A stretch of DNA of 64,000 nt. It comes from JAOUGY01 sp963792365 (lineage in GTDB: Bacteria; Actinomycetota; Acidimicrobiia; Spongiisociales; ZC4RG35). Of the stretch, positions 9,058-18,424 are shown in pieces. Location: the NCBI GenBank assembly GCA_963792365.1, contig CAWBVW010000005.1:310001-374000 (forward strand), in the 5' to 3' direction. The position numbers and the translations under genes are program-made. Position 1 is the stretch's first letter, and each line of letters starts with the position of its first letter. The notes beneath the pieces are model-generated. The model was given only the letters and a program-made list of their open reading frames with translations. It was not told where the DNA came from and did not search any database.

Positions 9058-9765
9058 TCAACTGGCGGTCTCTCCATTCGGGACGAACCGGTAGCCCGCA
9101 CCCCGCAGCGTCTCGATCCATCTGTCGGTGGACCCGATGTCCTCGAATTTCCGGCGCAGGCGGTGGATGTGCTCGCTGACGGTCGCTGTGTCCTGCCACT
9201 CTGCCGAAGAGCCCCAGACCCGATCGAGCAAGACCTCCTTCGAGAAGACACGTCGGGGCGACGACGCCAGGAAGGCGAGCAATTCGAACTCCTTGGCCGT
9301 CAACGCCACTGGCGTGCCATCGACGACCACGTCGTGGGCGCCGAGATCGATCGTCAGGCCGTCGAAGCTCAAGACGTCGAGAGTCGGGCTCACCGAGGTC
9401 CTGCGAAGCACCGCATGGACCCGGGCCAGCAGCTCACGGTGGCTGAAGGGCTTGGTGAGGTAGTCGTCGGCTCCGAGTTCGAGTCCAACCACGACGTCGG
9501 TCTCGGAGCCGCGACCGCTGACGATGATCGTCGGGGGCCGGCCGGCGTCCTGGAGGCGCCGGAGGACGTCGAGACCGCCAACTCCCGGCAGCCCCAGATC
9601 CAGCACCACCAGATCGGGACGCCGATGGCCCAACAGACCGAGCAACTTCTCCCCATCGCTCAGACCGGTGGCCTCGAAACCATCCTCTTCCAACACGTCG
9701 CGAATCGTGTTTCGTAGATCGGTGTCGTCTTCGACCACGACGATGTGGGGCGAGCCTTCAGGCAC
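9058..9765 (-). CDS. OmpR/PhoB-type response regulator
   Basis: A 235-residue two-domain regulator. The receiver has the acidic pair (VVEDD), the phospho-acceptor Asp56 in LVVLDLGLPG, the switch Ser/Thr in IIVSGR and the lysine in DYLTKPF. The C-terminal winged helix shows LTAKEFELLAFLA, SKEVLLDRVWG and the RGAGYRF wing, so it binds DNA as an OmpR-class transcription factor. The start is a GTG with GGAG seven bases upstream. It is the first gene of the minus-strand operon continuing into the hybrid kinase, serine hydrolase lipoprotein, CPBP protease and membrane protein, and likely regulates it. The 275-base space to the divergent hydrolase gene may hold its target. Confidence 0.92.
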   Translation of the reverse strand: MPEGSPHIVVVEDDTDLRNTIRDVLEEDGFEATGLSDGEKLLGLLGHRRPDLVVLDLGLPGVGGLDVLRRLQDAGRPPTIIVSGRGSETDVVVGLELGADDYLTKPFSHRELLARVHAVLRRTSVSPTLDVLSFDGLTIDLGAHDVVVDGTPVALTAKEFELLAFLASSPRRVFSKEVLLDRVWGSSAEWQDTATVSEHIHRLRRKFEDIGSTDRWIETLRGAGYRFVPNGETAS

Positions 9766-10039
9766 TCAGCGTCTCCTCGGACACAACGATACGAGTCACG
9801 CGCTTCGATCTCACGTGCCATCCGTCCCTTTCCCAGGGACCTCGTCCCCAACAGGAATCCACGGCCTGCTGTGGGTGTTCTCGACCATTCCGCCTCGCTA
9901 CGCCACCCGCCCCACCACAGCCGTCGCCGACCATCCAGACGAGCGCAACGCCGCTGCGGGTTGATGCGGTGTTGATCGAGCGATGTGCATACGTCGAACC
10001 GGCCGACCGACGATTGGATCGGAGGCCGAGGAGGAGAGT

Positions 10040-11581
10040 ATGACCAAGACCGTGCAGATCGAAGTTCCCAAGTCGACCACCCAGTCTGAGGTGCGCCCAT
10101 GGTTGGAGGCGGTCTGGTCGCGCACGTGGGCCGGCGTGGTGGTGGCCGCCGGAATTGTGGCGGCGTTGGCTGTGGTGAGCGCGCTGGCTGTTCCCCGCGG
10201 CCCGGCGACTACACCGGAAGCGCTCGTGTCTATCGCCTCGGCATTGGCGATCGGCGTGGCATCGGGGCTGATGATGGCAAGCCGTTGGTCCGTGCTCCTG
10301 GCTCCGTCCGTGTACATGATCATCTTCGAGCTGGCTCGGCTGGGTGTGTCCGGCCCGACGGTCGATGCCATCCATCTCGACTCGACGCTCGGGATCGTGG
10401 CGGTCGTCGTCGGTCGGCTGGCGCATGGCATCTTGGTCCTACTGCCACTCGCCGCCGGGGCCTCCCACGGAGTGTGGCTTGCAGGTCGAATGGGCGCCCA
10501 GACCACATTCGGTGGTGCATCCTGGGCGGTGACCGGTGTGCTGAGTATGGCCGTGGTGCTCGTGGCGGTGTCGATCGCCCGGCCGGCCTCGACCGCCCCC
10601 ATTCTCGGCAGCGACGGCGAGCCGCTGGCGGGCGGTGTCGCCGAGCTCGCAACTGTCGAACTCGGAGGTCACGAGCAGGCCGTGATGATCCGCGGGAGAA
10701 GCGTCGACAATCCTGTTCTGCTCTACCTCGCCGGTGGCCCTGGCGGCACCGACCTCGGAGCGATGCGGGCCGACACCGGTCTGGAACGGGATTTTGTCGT
10801 GGTCACCTGGGATCAACGTGGAGCGGGCAAATCGTATCCGGCGCTCGATCCGACCGACACGCTCACTCCCGACCGTCTGGTTGCAGACACGATCGAGCTC
10901 ACCCAGTATCTCCGGGACCGATTCGACGAGGAGAGGATCTTCGTGGTCGGGAACTCGTGGGGATCGACCCTCGGAGTGCTCGCTGCGGAGCAGAACCCGG
11001 AACTGTTCCATGCCTTCGTCGGGACGGGCCAGATGGTGAGCCAGCGTGAGACCGACATCATGTTCTGGGAAGACACGCTCGCGTGGGCGGAACGAACCGA
11101 CCGCAACGACCTCGCAGAAACACTCCGCACCAATGGGCCACCACCCTATGAAGACGTCCGCATGTACGAGTACGCGACCTCCTACGAACACGACTGGAAC
11201 AGCTACCCGGAGTTCGACCCCTCGAACGAGATGCCGGCGATCCTCTTCGTGCCCGAGTACTCCTGGATGGACCGGATCAACGGCTTCAGAGGGTTCTTCG
11301 ACTCGGCGGCCGTGATCTACCCGCAACTCCAGGACATCGACTTCCGGACCGACGTCACGCGCCTCGACGTACCGATCTATGTGGTCAACGGGGAGCATGA
11401 GGCCCGGGGCCGTGCGGTGCTGGCAGAGGAATGGTTTGCGATGGTCGATGCACCCCACAAGGAGTGGATCACGCTCGACGGTGCCGGCCATCGTGCCCAC
11501 TTCGATCAACCGGCGAGGTTCGTCGAAGTGATGCGTCAGGTGCTCGCCGAGACTGTCGAGGCCGAGAGGGAGGGGTCGTGA
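10040..11581 (+). CDS. Alpha/beta hydrolase with N-terminal membrane domain
   Basis: A 513-residue protein in two parts. Residues ~30-180 form four to five hydrophobic helices (for example VVVAAGIVAALAVVSALAV and GVLSMAVVLVAVSIA). Residues ~200-513 are a proline-iminopeptidase-like hydrolase: GGPGG oxyanion loop, VTWDQRGAGKSYP, nucleophile elbow VVGNSWGS (Ser306) and the final DGAGHRAHFD histidine. The domain order places the hydrolase after the last helix, possibly outside the cell. The start ATG follows gaggaggagagt. The stop overlaps the following methyltransferase start (GTGA). Compared with the free hydrolase at 2959-3933, the membrane domain is an addition; substrate is unknown. Confidence 0.85.
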   Translation: MTKTVQIEVPKSTTQSEVRPWLEAVWSRTWAGVVVAAGIVAALAVVSALAVPRGPATTPEALVSIASALAIGVASGLMMASRWSVLLAPSVYMIIFELARLGVSGPTVDAIHLDSTLGIVAVVVGRLAHGILVLLPLAAGASHGVWLAGRMGAQTTFGGASWAVTGVLSMAVVLVAVSIARPASTAPILGSDGEPLAGGVAELATVELGGHEQAVMIRGRSVDNPVLLYLAGGPGGTDLGAMRADTGLERDFVVVTWDQRGAGKSYPALDPTDTLTPDRLVADTIELTQYLRDRFDEERIFVVGNSWGSTLGVLAAEQNPELFHAFVGTGQMVSQRETDIMFWEDTLAWAERTDRNDLAETLRTNGPPPYEDVRMYEYATSYEHDWNSYPEFDPSNEMPAILFVPEYSWMDRINGFRGFFDSAAVIYPQLQDIDFRTDVTRLDVPIYVVNGEHEARGRAVLAEEWFAMVDAPHKEWITLDGAGHRAHFDQPARFVEVMRQVLAETVEAEREGS

Positions 11582-12423
11582 CCGCTGGTTCACTGCAAGC
11601 CATCGTCGACCGGCCGGCGATGGACGGGATGAGCCCTTCGAAGATCCCTTGGCATGACCCCGAATTCAGCCGCCGGATGCTTCGGGAGCACCTCGACCAG
11701 CGACACGACCATGCGAGCCGCCGGTTCGAGACCATCGACGCCCACGTCCAGTGGCTGTTCGATTCGGTCCTCGGCGGTCGGCCCGGCTCCGTTCTCGATC
11801 TGGGCTGCGGTCCGGGCCTCTACACCGAGCGACTCGCCTCGCGCGGGTGCTCGTGTCTCGGTGTCGACATCTCGCCGGCCTCGATCGAGTATGCCGAACA
11901 GGTCGCCGCCGAGCGAGACCTCAGCTGCGCCTACGTGTGCTCCGATATCTGCGACGCCGATCTCGGGTCTGGGCACGACCTCGTCATGCTGTTGTTCGGC
12001 GAGCTCAATACCTTCCCGCGACGCGCGCTTCCCGATCTGCTCCACAGAGTGCGAGATGCACTCCGCCCGGGCGGTTCGTTGATTCTCGAGGTCCACACCT
12101 ACGAGTCCGTGGTGAGAGAGGGGCGCGCGCCAGCAGGCTGGTGGACCTCCATGGGAGGACTGTTCGGCGCTGGTCCACACATCGTCCTCCACGAGCACGG
12201 CTGGATACATGAGCTGGCCACAGCGGCTTCACGCCTCTTCGTCCTCGATGCCGATACAGGCGACGTCGATCGGTACGCCGAGACGCTCACCGCGTTCACC
12301 GACGACCAGTACCGGGCGCTCCTCGAAGGCGTGGGGTTCACACGGGTGGAGTTTCATTCGGCGTTCGGCGGAGAGGCTCACCCAGACCTCGAGATCGTCA
12401 CGGCTCAGTCGCACCCGACATGA
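11578..12423 (+). CDS. SAM-dependent class I methyltransferase
   Basis: A 281-residue Rossmann-fold methyltransferase. Motif I is VLDLGCGPGLYTERLA with the acidic end of beta-2 in CLGVDISPASIEYA; motif IV region reads HDLVMLLFGELNTF, and a RDALRPGGSLILEVH stretch marks the post-motif helix and strand. The start is a GTG at 11578 that overlaps the preceding hydrolase stop, so the two genes are translationally coupled; an internal in-frame ATG (MDGMSPSK) is an alternative. The GELNTF sequence is seen in small-molecule methyltransferases, but the acceptor cannot be identified. The coupling suggests the pair modifies and hydrolyses the same class of compound, which is inference. Confidence 0.85.
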   Translation: MTAGSLQAIVDRPAMDGMSPSKIPWHDPEFSRRMLREHLDQRHDHASRRFETIDAHVQWLFDSVLGGRPGSVLDLGCGPGLYTERLASRGCSCLGVDISPASIEYAEQVAAERDLSCAYVCSDICDADLGSGHDLVMLLFGELNTFPRRALPDLLHRVRDALRPGGSLILEVHTYESVVREGRAPAGWWTSMGGLFGAGPHIVLHEHGWIHELATAASRLFVLDADTGDVDRYAETLTAFTDDQYRALLEGVGFTRVEFHSAFGGEAHPDLEIVTAQSHPT

Positions 12424-12629
12424 GCCGATGGATTCGACCCCCACGAGCCCAGGGACCAGGAGAACGGCCGAACACATCACCAGCGACTGCGGGGGTGCCA
12501 CCGGGCCAAGGTCCCAGTCGGAGACGCTGGGAATGTTGAAGCTCGGTTGAGATGGGCGTGAGCAGGTGGAGATCTGTCTGCCCGACGCTGATGCCGAGGT
12601 TCCATTCACCTGACTCGAGAGGAGGCATC

Positions 12630-14030
12630 GTGAAAGCGCAGAGAACCGTGTTGGTGATCGTCGGGGCCCTGGCGACAGCCGTCGCCATTGGCTTCGTCTT
12701 CGGGGGTGCAGGGCTGTTGTGGGCCGGTGCCGGCGGGGAAGCCGATGGCTATGTGACCGTGGACGGGCTCGAGCTCGAGACCGACACGTACGCTCTCACC
12801 GGCATGGAACTCGAGCTCGACATCGGACCAGGTGACTGGATCCCGCCGGGCCGAGTCGCCTCCGTCAAGATCGACGTCGAACCCGTGAACGGGCGACCCC
12901 TGTTCGTGGGCGTCGGTGCACACGACGAGGTGACCGACTATCTGGCCGGTGTCGCCCAAAGCGAGGTCGACACCTTCGGGCGGGCCGTCACCTACAACCA
13001 CACGCCCGGGTCGGCACCAGCGACCAGACCTGGCGCTCAGAGCTTCTGGGTGTCGTCCTCGGAGGGCTACCAATCTCAAGCAGTCACGTGGGACCTGGAG
13101 CCCGGGAAGTGGACGGTCGTGATCATGAATGCCGACGCGTCGCCCGGTGTCGCGGTCGAAGCGACGCCAGGCGTCAAGGTGGACTGGCTGGGGGCCCTTG
13201 CCGGAGGAATGCTGGCAATCGGCATCGCTCTCGGCGTCATTGGCGTTGTGCTTCTCGCCGCCGGGTCGTCCGTTGCTTCGCACCACGGGGAATCGCCGGC
13301 GTCCCAGGAATATCCGGTGACCGTGCAGGGCCGCCTCGATGATGATCTCAGCCGCTGGCAGTGGCTCCTCAAATGGCTGCTGGTCCTGCCCCACATCGTG
13401 GTGCTGACGCTTCTCTGGTTCGTGTTCGGTGTGCTGACGATCGTCGCGGGATTCGCCATTCTCTTCACGGGTCGATATCCACAGGCGATCTTCGAATTCA
13501 ACGTCGGGGTCATGCGCTGGACATGGCGCGTCGCCTACTACTCGTATGGCGCCCTCGCCACAGACGAGTACCCACCGTTCACTCTCGGTGAAGCCGACTA
13601 TCCGGCGACGCTCGACGTCGCATACCCACCGCGGCTCTCGAGGGGCCTGGTGCTCGTCAAGTGGTGGCTGCTTGCCCTTCCCCACTACCTCATCATCGGG
13701 TTGCTCACGAGCGGGATGGTGTGGTGGGCCGTCGACCTCGGCGCTCCCGGTGGAGCATCGCTCCGCATCGGTGGTGGGCTCATCGGGCTTCTGGTCCTGT
13801 TCGCCGGCATCACCGTCGCTGTCGCCGACAAGTACCCCCGGTCGCTGTTCGACCTGATCATGGGTCTGAACCGGTGGGTGTACCGGGTGATCGCCTATGC
13901 CGCCCTCATGACCGACGAGTACCCACCGTTCCGCCTCGACATGGGCGACAGTGAGGGCACGAGTCCCAACCGGCCTGCGGACGGTGCCGACGACGGTGCT
14001 GTGGGCGCCCTGGCGGAGCTACCGACATGA
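12630..14030 (+). CDS. DUF4389 tandem membrane protein
   Basis: A 466-residue membrane protein starting at GTG with GAGAGGAGG upstream. After one N-terminal helix (residues 5-37) there is a soluble extracytoplasmic region of about 150 residues, a further helix, and then two copies of the DUF4389 module. Each copy holds LLKWLL-LPH or VKWWLLALPHYL, a TGRYP or DKYPRSLFD turn, and ends with the near-identical motif TDEYPPF (about residues 311 and 437). DUF4389 proteins are common in Actinobacteria and have no established activity. The two modules appear to be an internal duplication. The nearest neighbours on either side are not obviously related. Confidence 0.85.
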   Translation: MKAQRTVLVIVGALATAVAIGFVFGGAGLLWAGAGGEADGYVTVDGLELETDTYALTGMELELDIGPGDWIPPGRVASVKIDVEPVNGRPLFVGVGAHDEVTDYLAGVAQSEVDTFGRAVTYNHTPGSAPATRPGAQSFWVSSSEGYQSQAVTWDLEPGKWTVVIMNADASPGVAVEATPGVKVDWLGALAGGMLAIGIALGVIGVVLLAAGSSVASHHGESPASQEYPVTVQGRLDDDLSRWQWLLKWLLVLPHIVVLTLLWFVFGVLTIVAGFAILFTGRYPQAIFEFNVGVMRWTWRVAYYSYGALATDEYPPFTLGEADYPATLDVAYPPRLSRGLVLVKWWLLALPHYLIIGLLTSGMVWWAVDLGAPGGASLRIGGGLIGLLVLFAGITVAVADKYPRSLFDLIMGLNRWVYRVIAYAALMTDEYPPFRLDMGDSEGTSPNRPADGADDGAVGALAELPT

Positions 14031-14196
14031 CGGGTCAGCACAATGAACCGCCACGGGCCGATCGAGCGCCCGCAAACACGGCACCGAAACGGGCTGCCAC
14101 GATGCCAGTTCACCAAACGGCCCTATCCACCCCGCCGTCGGCCGGCCGGAGGGAAGGCCCCCACTAGGGTGACTCGACCTCGAGGATGGCAACACC

Positions 14197-15225
14197 ATGG
14201 GCGAATTCGATCCTGATCCTCCGGCCCCGACCGTTGGGGGCATGGCGGCCAGCGAACTGATCACAATCGAACGGTTTCTCGTCGAGCGACAACCTGCCGA
14301 GGCCTCTGGGGATCTGACTGCCCTGCTCTATGACCTGGCAGTGGCCGGCAAGCTGATCGCCAGTCGTACCCGGCGGGCCGGTCTCACCGATCTGCTCGGC
14401 CGGTCGGGAGTGACCAACGTCCAGGGCGAAGAGCAGCAGAACCTCGACCTCTACGCAGACGAGGTGTTCACCGGATTCCTCGACCGTGGTGGCCGTGTGT
14501 GTGCGCTGATATCAGAAGAACGGGCCGAGGTCACGATCTTGCCGGACAACGGCCCGTACATCGTCGTCTTCGACCCGCTCGACGGTTCGTCGAACATCGA
14601 CGCCAACGTCAGCATCGGGACGGTCTTCGGGGTTTTCCACCGAGGGGAAGAAGTCCAGCGTCCCGGATCTGCCGATTGGCTTCGACCCGGCAGGGACCTC
14701 GTGGCTGCCGGTTACCTGCTCTACGGCACGTCGACGATGCTCGTCTACAGCGCCGGTGACGGCGTGCACACGTTCACCCTGGACCCTGAGGTGGGAGAGT
14801 TCCTCCTGTCGTGGTCCGATGTTCGATTCCCCGATACCCCCGCCTACTACAGCTTCAACCTCGCCGCATCACCGCGTTGGGAGACCGGGCTCGGCAAGTT
14901 CCTCACCTGGCTGGACGGTGACGACTCGCCGACCATGTCGCAGCGCTACATCGGCTCCGCGGTCGCCGACTTCCATCGCAATCTCCTCCACGGGGGCATC
15001 TTCGGCTACCCGGGCACGGTCGACGAACCGCTCGGCAAGCTACGGCTCATGTACGAGGCGGCTCCGCTTGCGTTCTTGGCGGAGCAAGCGGGAGGACGTG
15101 GATCGGATGGTCATCAGTCGATTCTCGACATCGAGCCAACGGACATCCACCAGAGAACTCCGGTCTTTCTCGGCAACCGCGATCTCGTGGATCGGCTGGA
15201 AGCCCACCTTGCAGCTGAGATGTAA
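14197..15225 (+). CDS. fbp: Class I fructose-1,6-bisphosphatase
   Basis: A 342-residue cytoplasmic enzyme that removes the 1-phosphate of fructose-1,6-bisphosphate in gluconeogenesis. The metal-binding signature VFDPLDGSSNIDANVSIGTV is intact, as are the upstream GEEQQNLDLYADEVF region and the ISEER glutamates. Later blocks YIGSAVADFHRNLLHGGIF and GKLRLMYEAAPLAFLAEQAGG carry the sugar-phosphate-binding tyrosine and the conserved lysine-arginine pair. Length is normal for the family. Start at 14197 (MGEFDPDPP) is assumed; an internal ATG (MAASELITIERFL) about 23 codons later is closer to typical family starts. Appears to be monocistronic. Confidence 0.93.
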   Translation: MGEFDPDPPAPTVGGMAASELITIERFLVERQPAEASGDLTALLYDLAVAGKLIASRTRRAGLTDLLGRSGVTNVQGEEQQNLDLYADEVFTGFLDRGGRVCALISEERAEVTILPDNGPYIVVFDPLDGSSNIDANVSIGTVFGVFHRGEEVQRPGSADWLRPGRDLVAAGYLLYGTSTMLVYSAGDGVHTFTLDPEVGEFLLSWSDVRFPDTPAYYSFNLAASPRWETGLGKFLTWLDGDDSPTMSQRYIGSAVADFHRNLLHGGIFGYPGTVDEPLGKLRLMYEAAPLAFLAEQAGGRGSDGHQSILDIEPTDIHQRTPVFLGNRDLVDRLEAHLAAEM

Positions 15226-15438
15226 AGCGCCGTGTCCGATGTGCTGCGGGCCGCGTTCAGTTTCGGTCGACCGATACCGACAGAGTTAACCCGGCCTGAT
15301 GTCGACGCCTGCGGTCGATGAGTCGGGGAACCTGTCTCTACCGATCGACATTCATCCGCGCCCACGCAAGACCGTTGCGACCAGGGAATCCGAAGGGTCT
15401 TCTGCCCTCGCAGCGAACCGGCGCCTGGCCTCCTGTCT

Positions 15439-16287
15439 CTACCCCACGTCCCACACCGGCCGACGCCCCTCGGGGTCGACCACGCGGATGTTCTTGCTAC
15501 GCAACGTTGCGATCCGGGCCATTTCCGCGTCGCTGAGTTCGAAATCGAAGAGATCGATGTCCTCCTCGATCTCACCGAACTCGAGAGCGCGCGGGACCAC
15601 GGCGACGTGCGGTTGCTGGATCAGCCAGCGCAGCGCAACCTGTGCGGCCGACTTGCCGTGGGCAGCGCCGATCTCGACCAACACCGGATCCTCGAGCACC
15701 CGCCCGCGAGCCACGGGCGCGTAGCAGGTGAGGATCATCTCGTGCCCCGCGCAGGCAGCGAGCACCTTGTCCTGCCGGAGGTAGGGGTGATATTCGACCT
15801 GGTTGGCGAACAGCGGCTCGGTGCACTTGGCCGCCGCCTCGTCTACCAGCGCCACCGTGAAATTGGACACACCGACTTGGCGCGCAAGCCCCTCCTGCTT
15901 GGCCTTTGCAAGCGCGCCCAGCGTCTCCTCGAGCGGCACTCGAGGCTGCGGCCAGTGGATCAGCAGCAGGTCGACGTAATCGAGACCGAGCGTCTCCAGG
16001 CTGGTGTCGATCGAGCGGGCGAAATCGTCGGCCTTCGCATTCTCTTCCGTTACCTTCGTTGTGACCCACAGCTCGTCGCGCGGTACGCCGGCACCTCGGA
16101 TCGCCTCACCGACCCATTGCTCGGAGCCGTACTTACGAGCCGTGTCGATATGGCGATAGCCGCTCTGGATCGCATACGTGATCAGCTCGACAGCCCGTTC
16201 GGGGTGGGGGTACAGCATCGTCCCGTAGCCAACGACGGGCATCGAGGCGCCGTGCGCAGTGACGGTTGGAGCCTTCACCGGTTGCAT
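15439..16287 (-). CDS. Aldo/keto reductase
   Basis: A 282-residue NADPH-dependent oxidoreductase of the AKR superfamily (AKR5/2,5-diketogluconate reductase-like). The catalytic tetrad is complete: Asp48 and Tyr53 in GYRHIDTARKYG, Lys78 in WVTTK and His111 in LLLIHWP. The cofactor-binding region GKSAAQVALRWLIQQ and VVPRA is also typical. It begins MQPVKAPTVTAHGASMPVVG. The gene stands alone on the minus strand with aaggaggaagacg before its start. It likely reduces small aldehydes or ketones; the substrate is not predictable from sequence. Confidence 0.92.
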   Translation of the reverse strand: MQPVKAPTVTAHGASMPVVGYGTMLYPHPERAVELITYAIQSGYRHIDTARKYGSEQWVGEAIRGAGVPRDELWVTTKVTEENAKADDFARSIDTSLETLGLDYVDLLLIHWPQPRVPLEETLGALAKAKQEGLARQVGVSNFTVALVDEAAAKCTEPLFANQVEYHPYLRQDKVLAACAGHEMILTCYAPVARGRVLEDPVLVEIGAAHGKSAAQVALRWLIQQPHVAVVPRALEFGEIEEDIDLFDFELSDAEMARIATLRSKNIRVVDPEGRRPVWDVG

Positions 16288-16661
16288 CGTCTTCCTCCTT
16301 CAAGTAACGCCGTCCGGACGGCAGAAATCCGACCGATTGCCCTCGGCACCGTAGCGGTCGCCATCCGCCAAGACGCAAACACGACCACCGGCAACCTGGC
16401 GATCGAGACCGTCGCCGAACCACGAGGATGGACCAGAGGCGGACCAAGGGGAACTTGCCCTCGTCCAACGGCCCGGAACCGACGAGCTTCGAGGGCGTTC
16501 GGGGCGAATGTGAGCCTCGAGCCCACGACCTCCGGATCGACAGTCCGTCGCCAACCCTTGACCACGGTGAGCACTGGAGGCCATCACCAGCGGTCCCCGC
16601 CGGGCAGGACCCCCCCCAGTCGGCCGGGATGAAGCTCGATCGTCCCGCAAAGGCGTCACGT
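16288..16661. other. Intergenic stretch, no gene seen
   Basis: About 370 bases between the aldo/keto reductase start and the ATC hydrolase end. Several open frames cross it on both strands but none has a protein-like composition or a ribosome binding site. The reductase promoter is expected at its left end. I see no repeat or hairpin of note. Confidence 0.5.
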
Positions 16662-17388
16662 TCACGGACATCGTCGTGACACTCGGTGCTGCTGGCATGG
16701 CTTTGCACCTCGCAGCCTTTTACCTGCTCTTGCCGCAGGGTGCCCGCAGGTTCGCTCGACGAATTCGGGCGGCCATGGAGCGGGTGCCACGCCATGCTTG
16801 GAGAGCCGGAGGTCGCATCGGTCGCAGCCCCACGCCAGCGTCTTGGTCCGCCGCAGCCCGATCCCCATCGCTTCGAGCATCACGCAGTCGAGGTCACAGA
16901 GGTAAGGGCAGAGTTCGCCGGCCCCTTGGGCGTGGAGGAACTTGGCAATGCCGCACGCGGTCATGTCGATCCGGAACTCGAAAGTCTCCCCATCACCGTC
17001 GATGCGCTCGAACACCCAGTCCCCCGGGTAGCGGCGGGCTTGCGACCGGCGGGCGGCCCTCTGCAACTTCTGCTGACCCACCCGGCTGAAGCGGTATCTC
17101 TTCAGCAACGAACGGGCGGCTTTCGGAACGCGCTCGATCTCCGTCCGGACCATGACGCGAATCAGCTCGCCGGCATCCTCCAGGCAGCCATCGTGCCCGA
17201 CCACGACTCGATAGATCGCAAGGGCGTACGCACCAAACCAAAGGTCGCTTGAGTAGATGTTGCGCCGTCCCGATGTAGGGAACCTCAGGGATCAGGCGCC
17301 GGTACTCGTCGAGCATCTCGAGTCGCATCGCCGCCGCCGACTCGGCACCAAACCGATCGTTTATGGCATCACTCGGCCGCTTCAACAT
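16662..17388 (-). pseudogene. L-2-amino-thiazoline-4-carboxylic acid hydrolase-like, frameshifted
   Basis: Two overlapping minus-strand frames together make one ATC hydrolase family protein. The first begins MLKRPSDAINDRFG and runs to EVPYIGTA; the second continues NIYSSDLWFGAYALAIYR, then GDWVFERIDG, FEFRIDMTACGIAKFL, ELCPYLCDLDCVMLEAMGIG, LRRTKTLAWGCDRCDLR. The cysteine-rich C-x-Y-x-C/DCVM...GGDRC-like core is typical of the family, which hydrolyses cyclic thiazoline intermediates in L-cysteine production in Pseudomonas; most homologues have unknown roles. The join needs one extra C near 17262 to be removed. Either a sequencing indel or a true inactivating mutation. Confidence 0.7.
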
Positions 17389-17543
17389 GCCGGCGAACTA
17401 GCCGACCAACTTCTCCGTGTGCCGACTCGTCAAACCATGTTTTGGCGTCCCGACACTCATGAAACCCTCCTGAACCAACCAACCGACCGGCGGACCCGCC
17501 ATCATGCACGGGCACCGACTCGCATCACCCGGCCAGAGGCGGG

Positions 17544-17984
17544 TCAGGTGGCCGTGGCCTCCTGCTTCTGGTGGCGCCTCTCCACCTCCCGCATGGTCCA
17601 CTTGATGTTCTTGAGCATTCCCCGCTTCAGCAACGGATCGAGGAACCGGCCGATCAACGGAATCGTCATCCGGGATGCCGCGTCGATGGTCACCCGGGTA
17701 CCCCCGTCCTCTGGCTCGAAGGTCATCGTCGAGGTCGACTCCAACGCCCCGAGGTTCCGGAACGACAGGCGCTCGCCGGGGACGTACTCGGTGAGAACTG
17801 TGATCCCCTTCTGGGGCACCCCAGCCACCTTGAAGCTCCATTCGTACACGGTGCCTGCTCGACCCGTGGCTTCGTACACCGGCGCCATGGCCATACCCGG
17901 CGGGTTGACACTCGAGTCCAGAACGATGGACTGGACCTCCTCCGGCTTCGCGTCCACGTGCAAAGTCTTCCTCATCTTCATCAT
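17544..17984 (-). CDS. SRPBCC family protein (146 aa)
   Basis: A small helix-grip (polyketide cyclase/START-like) domain protein. Features are VDAKPEEVQSIVLD at the start, VYEWSFKVAGVPQKGI in the middle, the EYVPGERL turn, and FEPEDGGTRVTIDAASR near the end, followed by the long C-terminal helix. It closely parallels the protein at 32187-32648 in order and motif (EYVPGER, FEP.DGGT.VT), so the two are probably paralogues. The start has ggaggtgcagtcgcc upstream and could be either of two adjacent ATGs. Function is likely binding of a lipid-like ligand; nothing more specific can be said. Confidence 0.75.
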   Translation of the reverse strand: MMKMRKTLHVDAKPEEVQSIVLDSSVNPPGMAMAPVYEATGRAGTVYEWSFKVAGVPQKGITVLTEYVPGERLSFRNLGALESTSTMTFEPEDGGTRVTIDAASRMTIPLIGRFLDPLLKRGMLKNIKWTMREVERRHQKQEATAT

Positions 17985-18424
17985 GGCGACTGCACCTCCC
18001 GTGACCCATGACGTGTCCATCGTCGCGCTCCACTAGGCCGCCCCACAAGAGGCGAACTCCCGTGATCTGGACACCTCGTTGGCGCAGTTCGTGCTGCGCT
18101 CCGATCCTCCTCGACGGTCGAGCCGGCGACACCGATCGGGTGAGGACCGCCATCGCCTGCCCTCAATACACGGAAGCGCCCGACGAGTGAGGCACCACCC
18201 CCCGACTCTCGACCGGGGCGATGAAGCGGTTCCGGACCGCCTCAATCCCGATCTCAGCCGCGCAAGCACCCAGCACCCTTCCGCAGGCTCGGGTCCTTCA
18301 CCTGCCAGGGTCCAGACCGCCACGATTCCACACCAACGCCAAAGGCTCTTCCCCCGACCACGACCGAGCTCTGGCATGATGAGTGCGAAGGGGTCTCGGA
18401 CCAGCGACTTCAGGGGAAGGTCGA
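17985..18424. other. Intergenic stretch, no gene seen
   Basis: About 440 bases between divergent genes (SRPBCC on minus, CapA-like on plus). It must hold both promoters. Open frames here are arginine- or serine-rich shadows. No palindrome or -35/-10 pair stood out. Confidence 0.45.
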
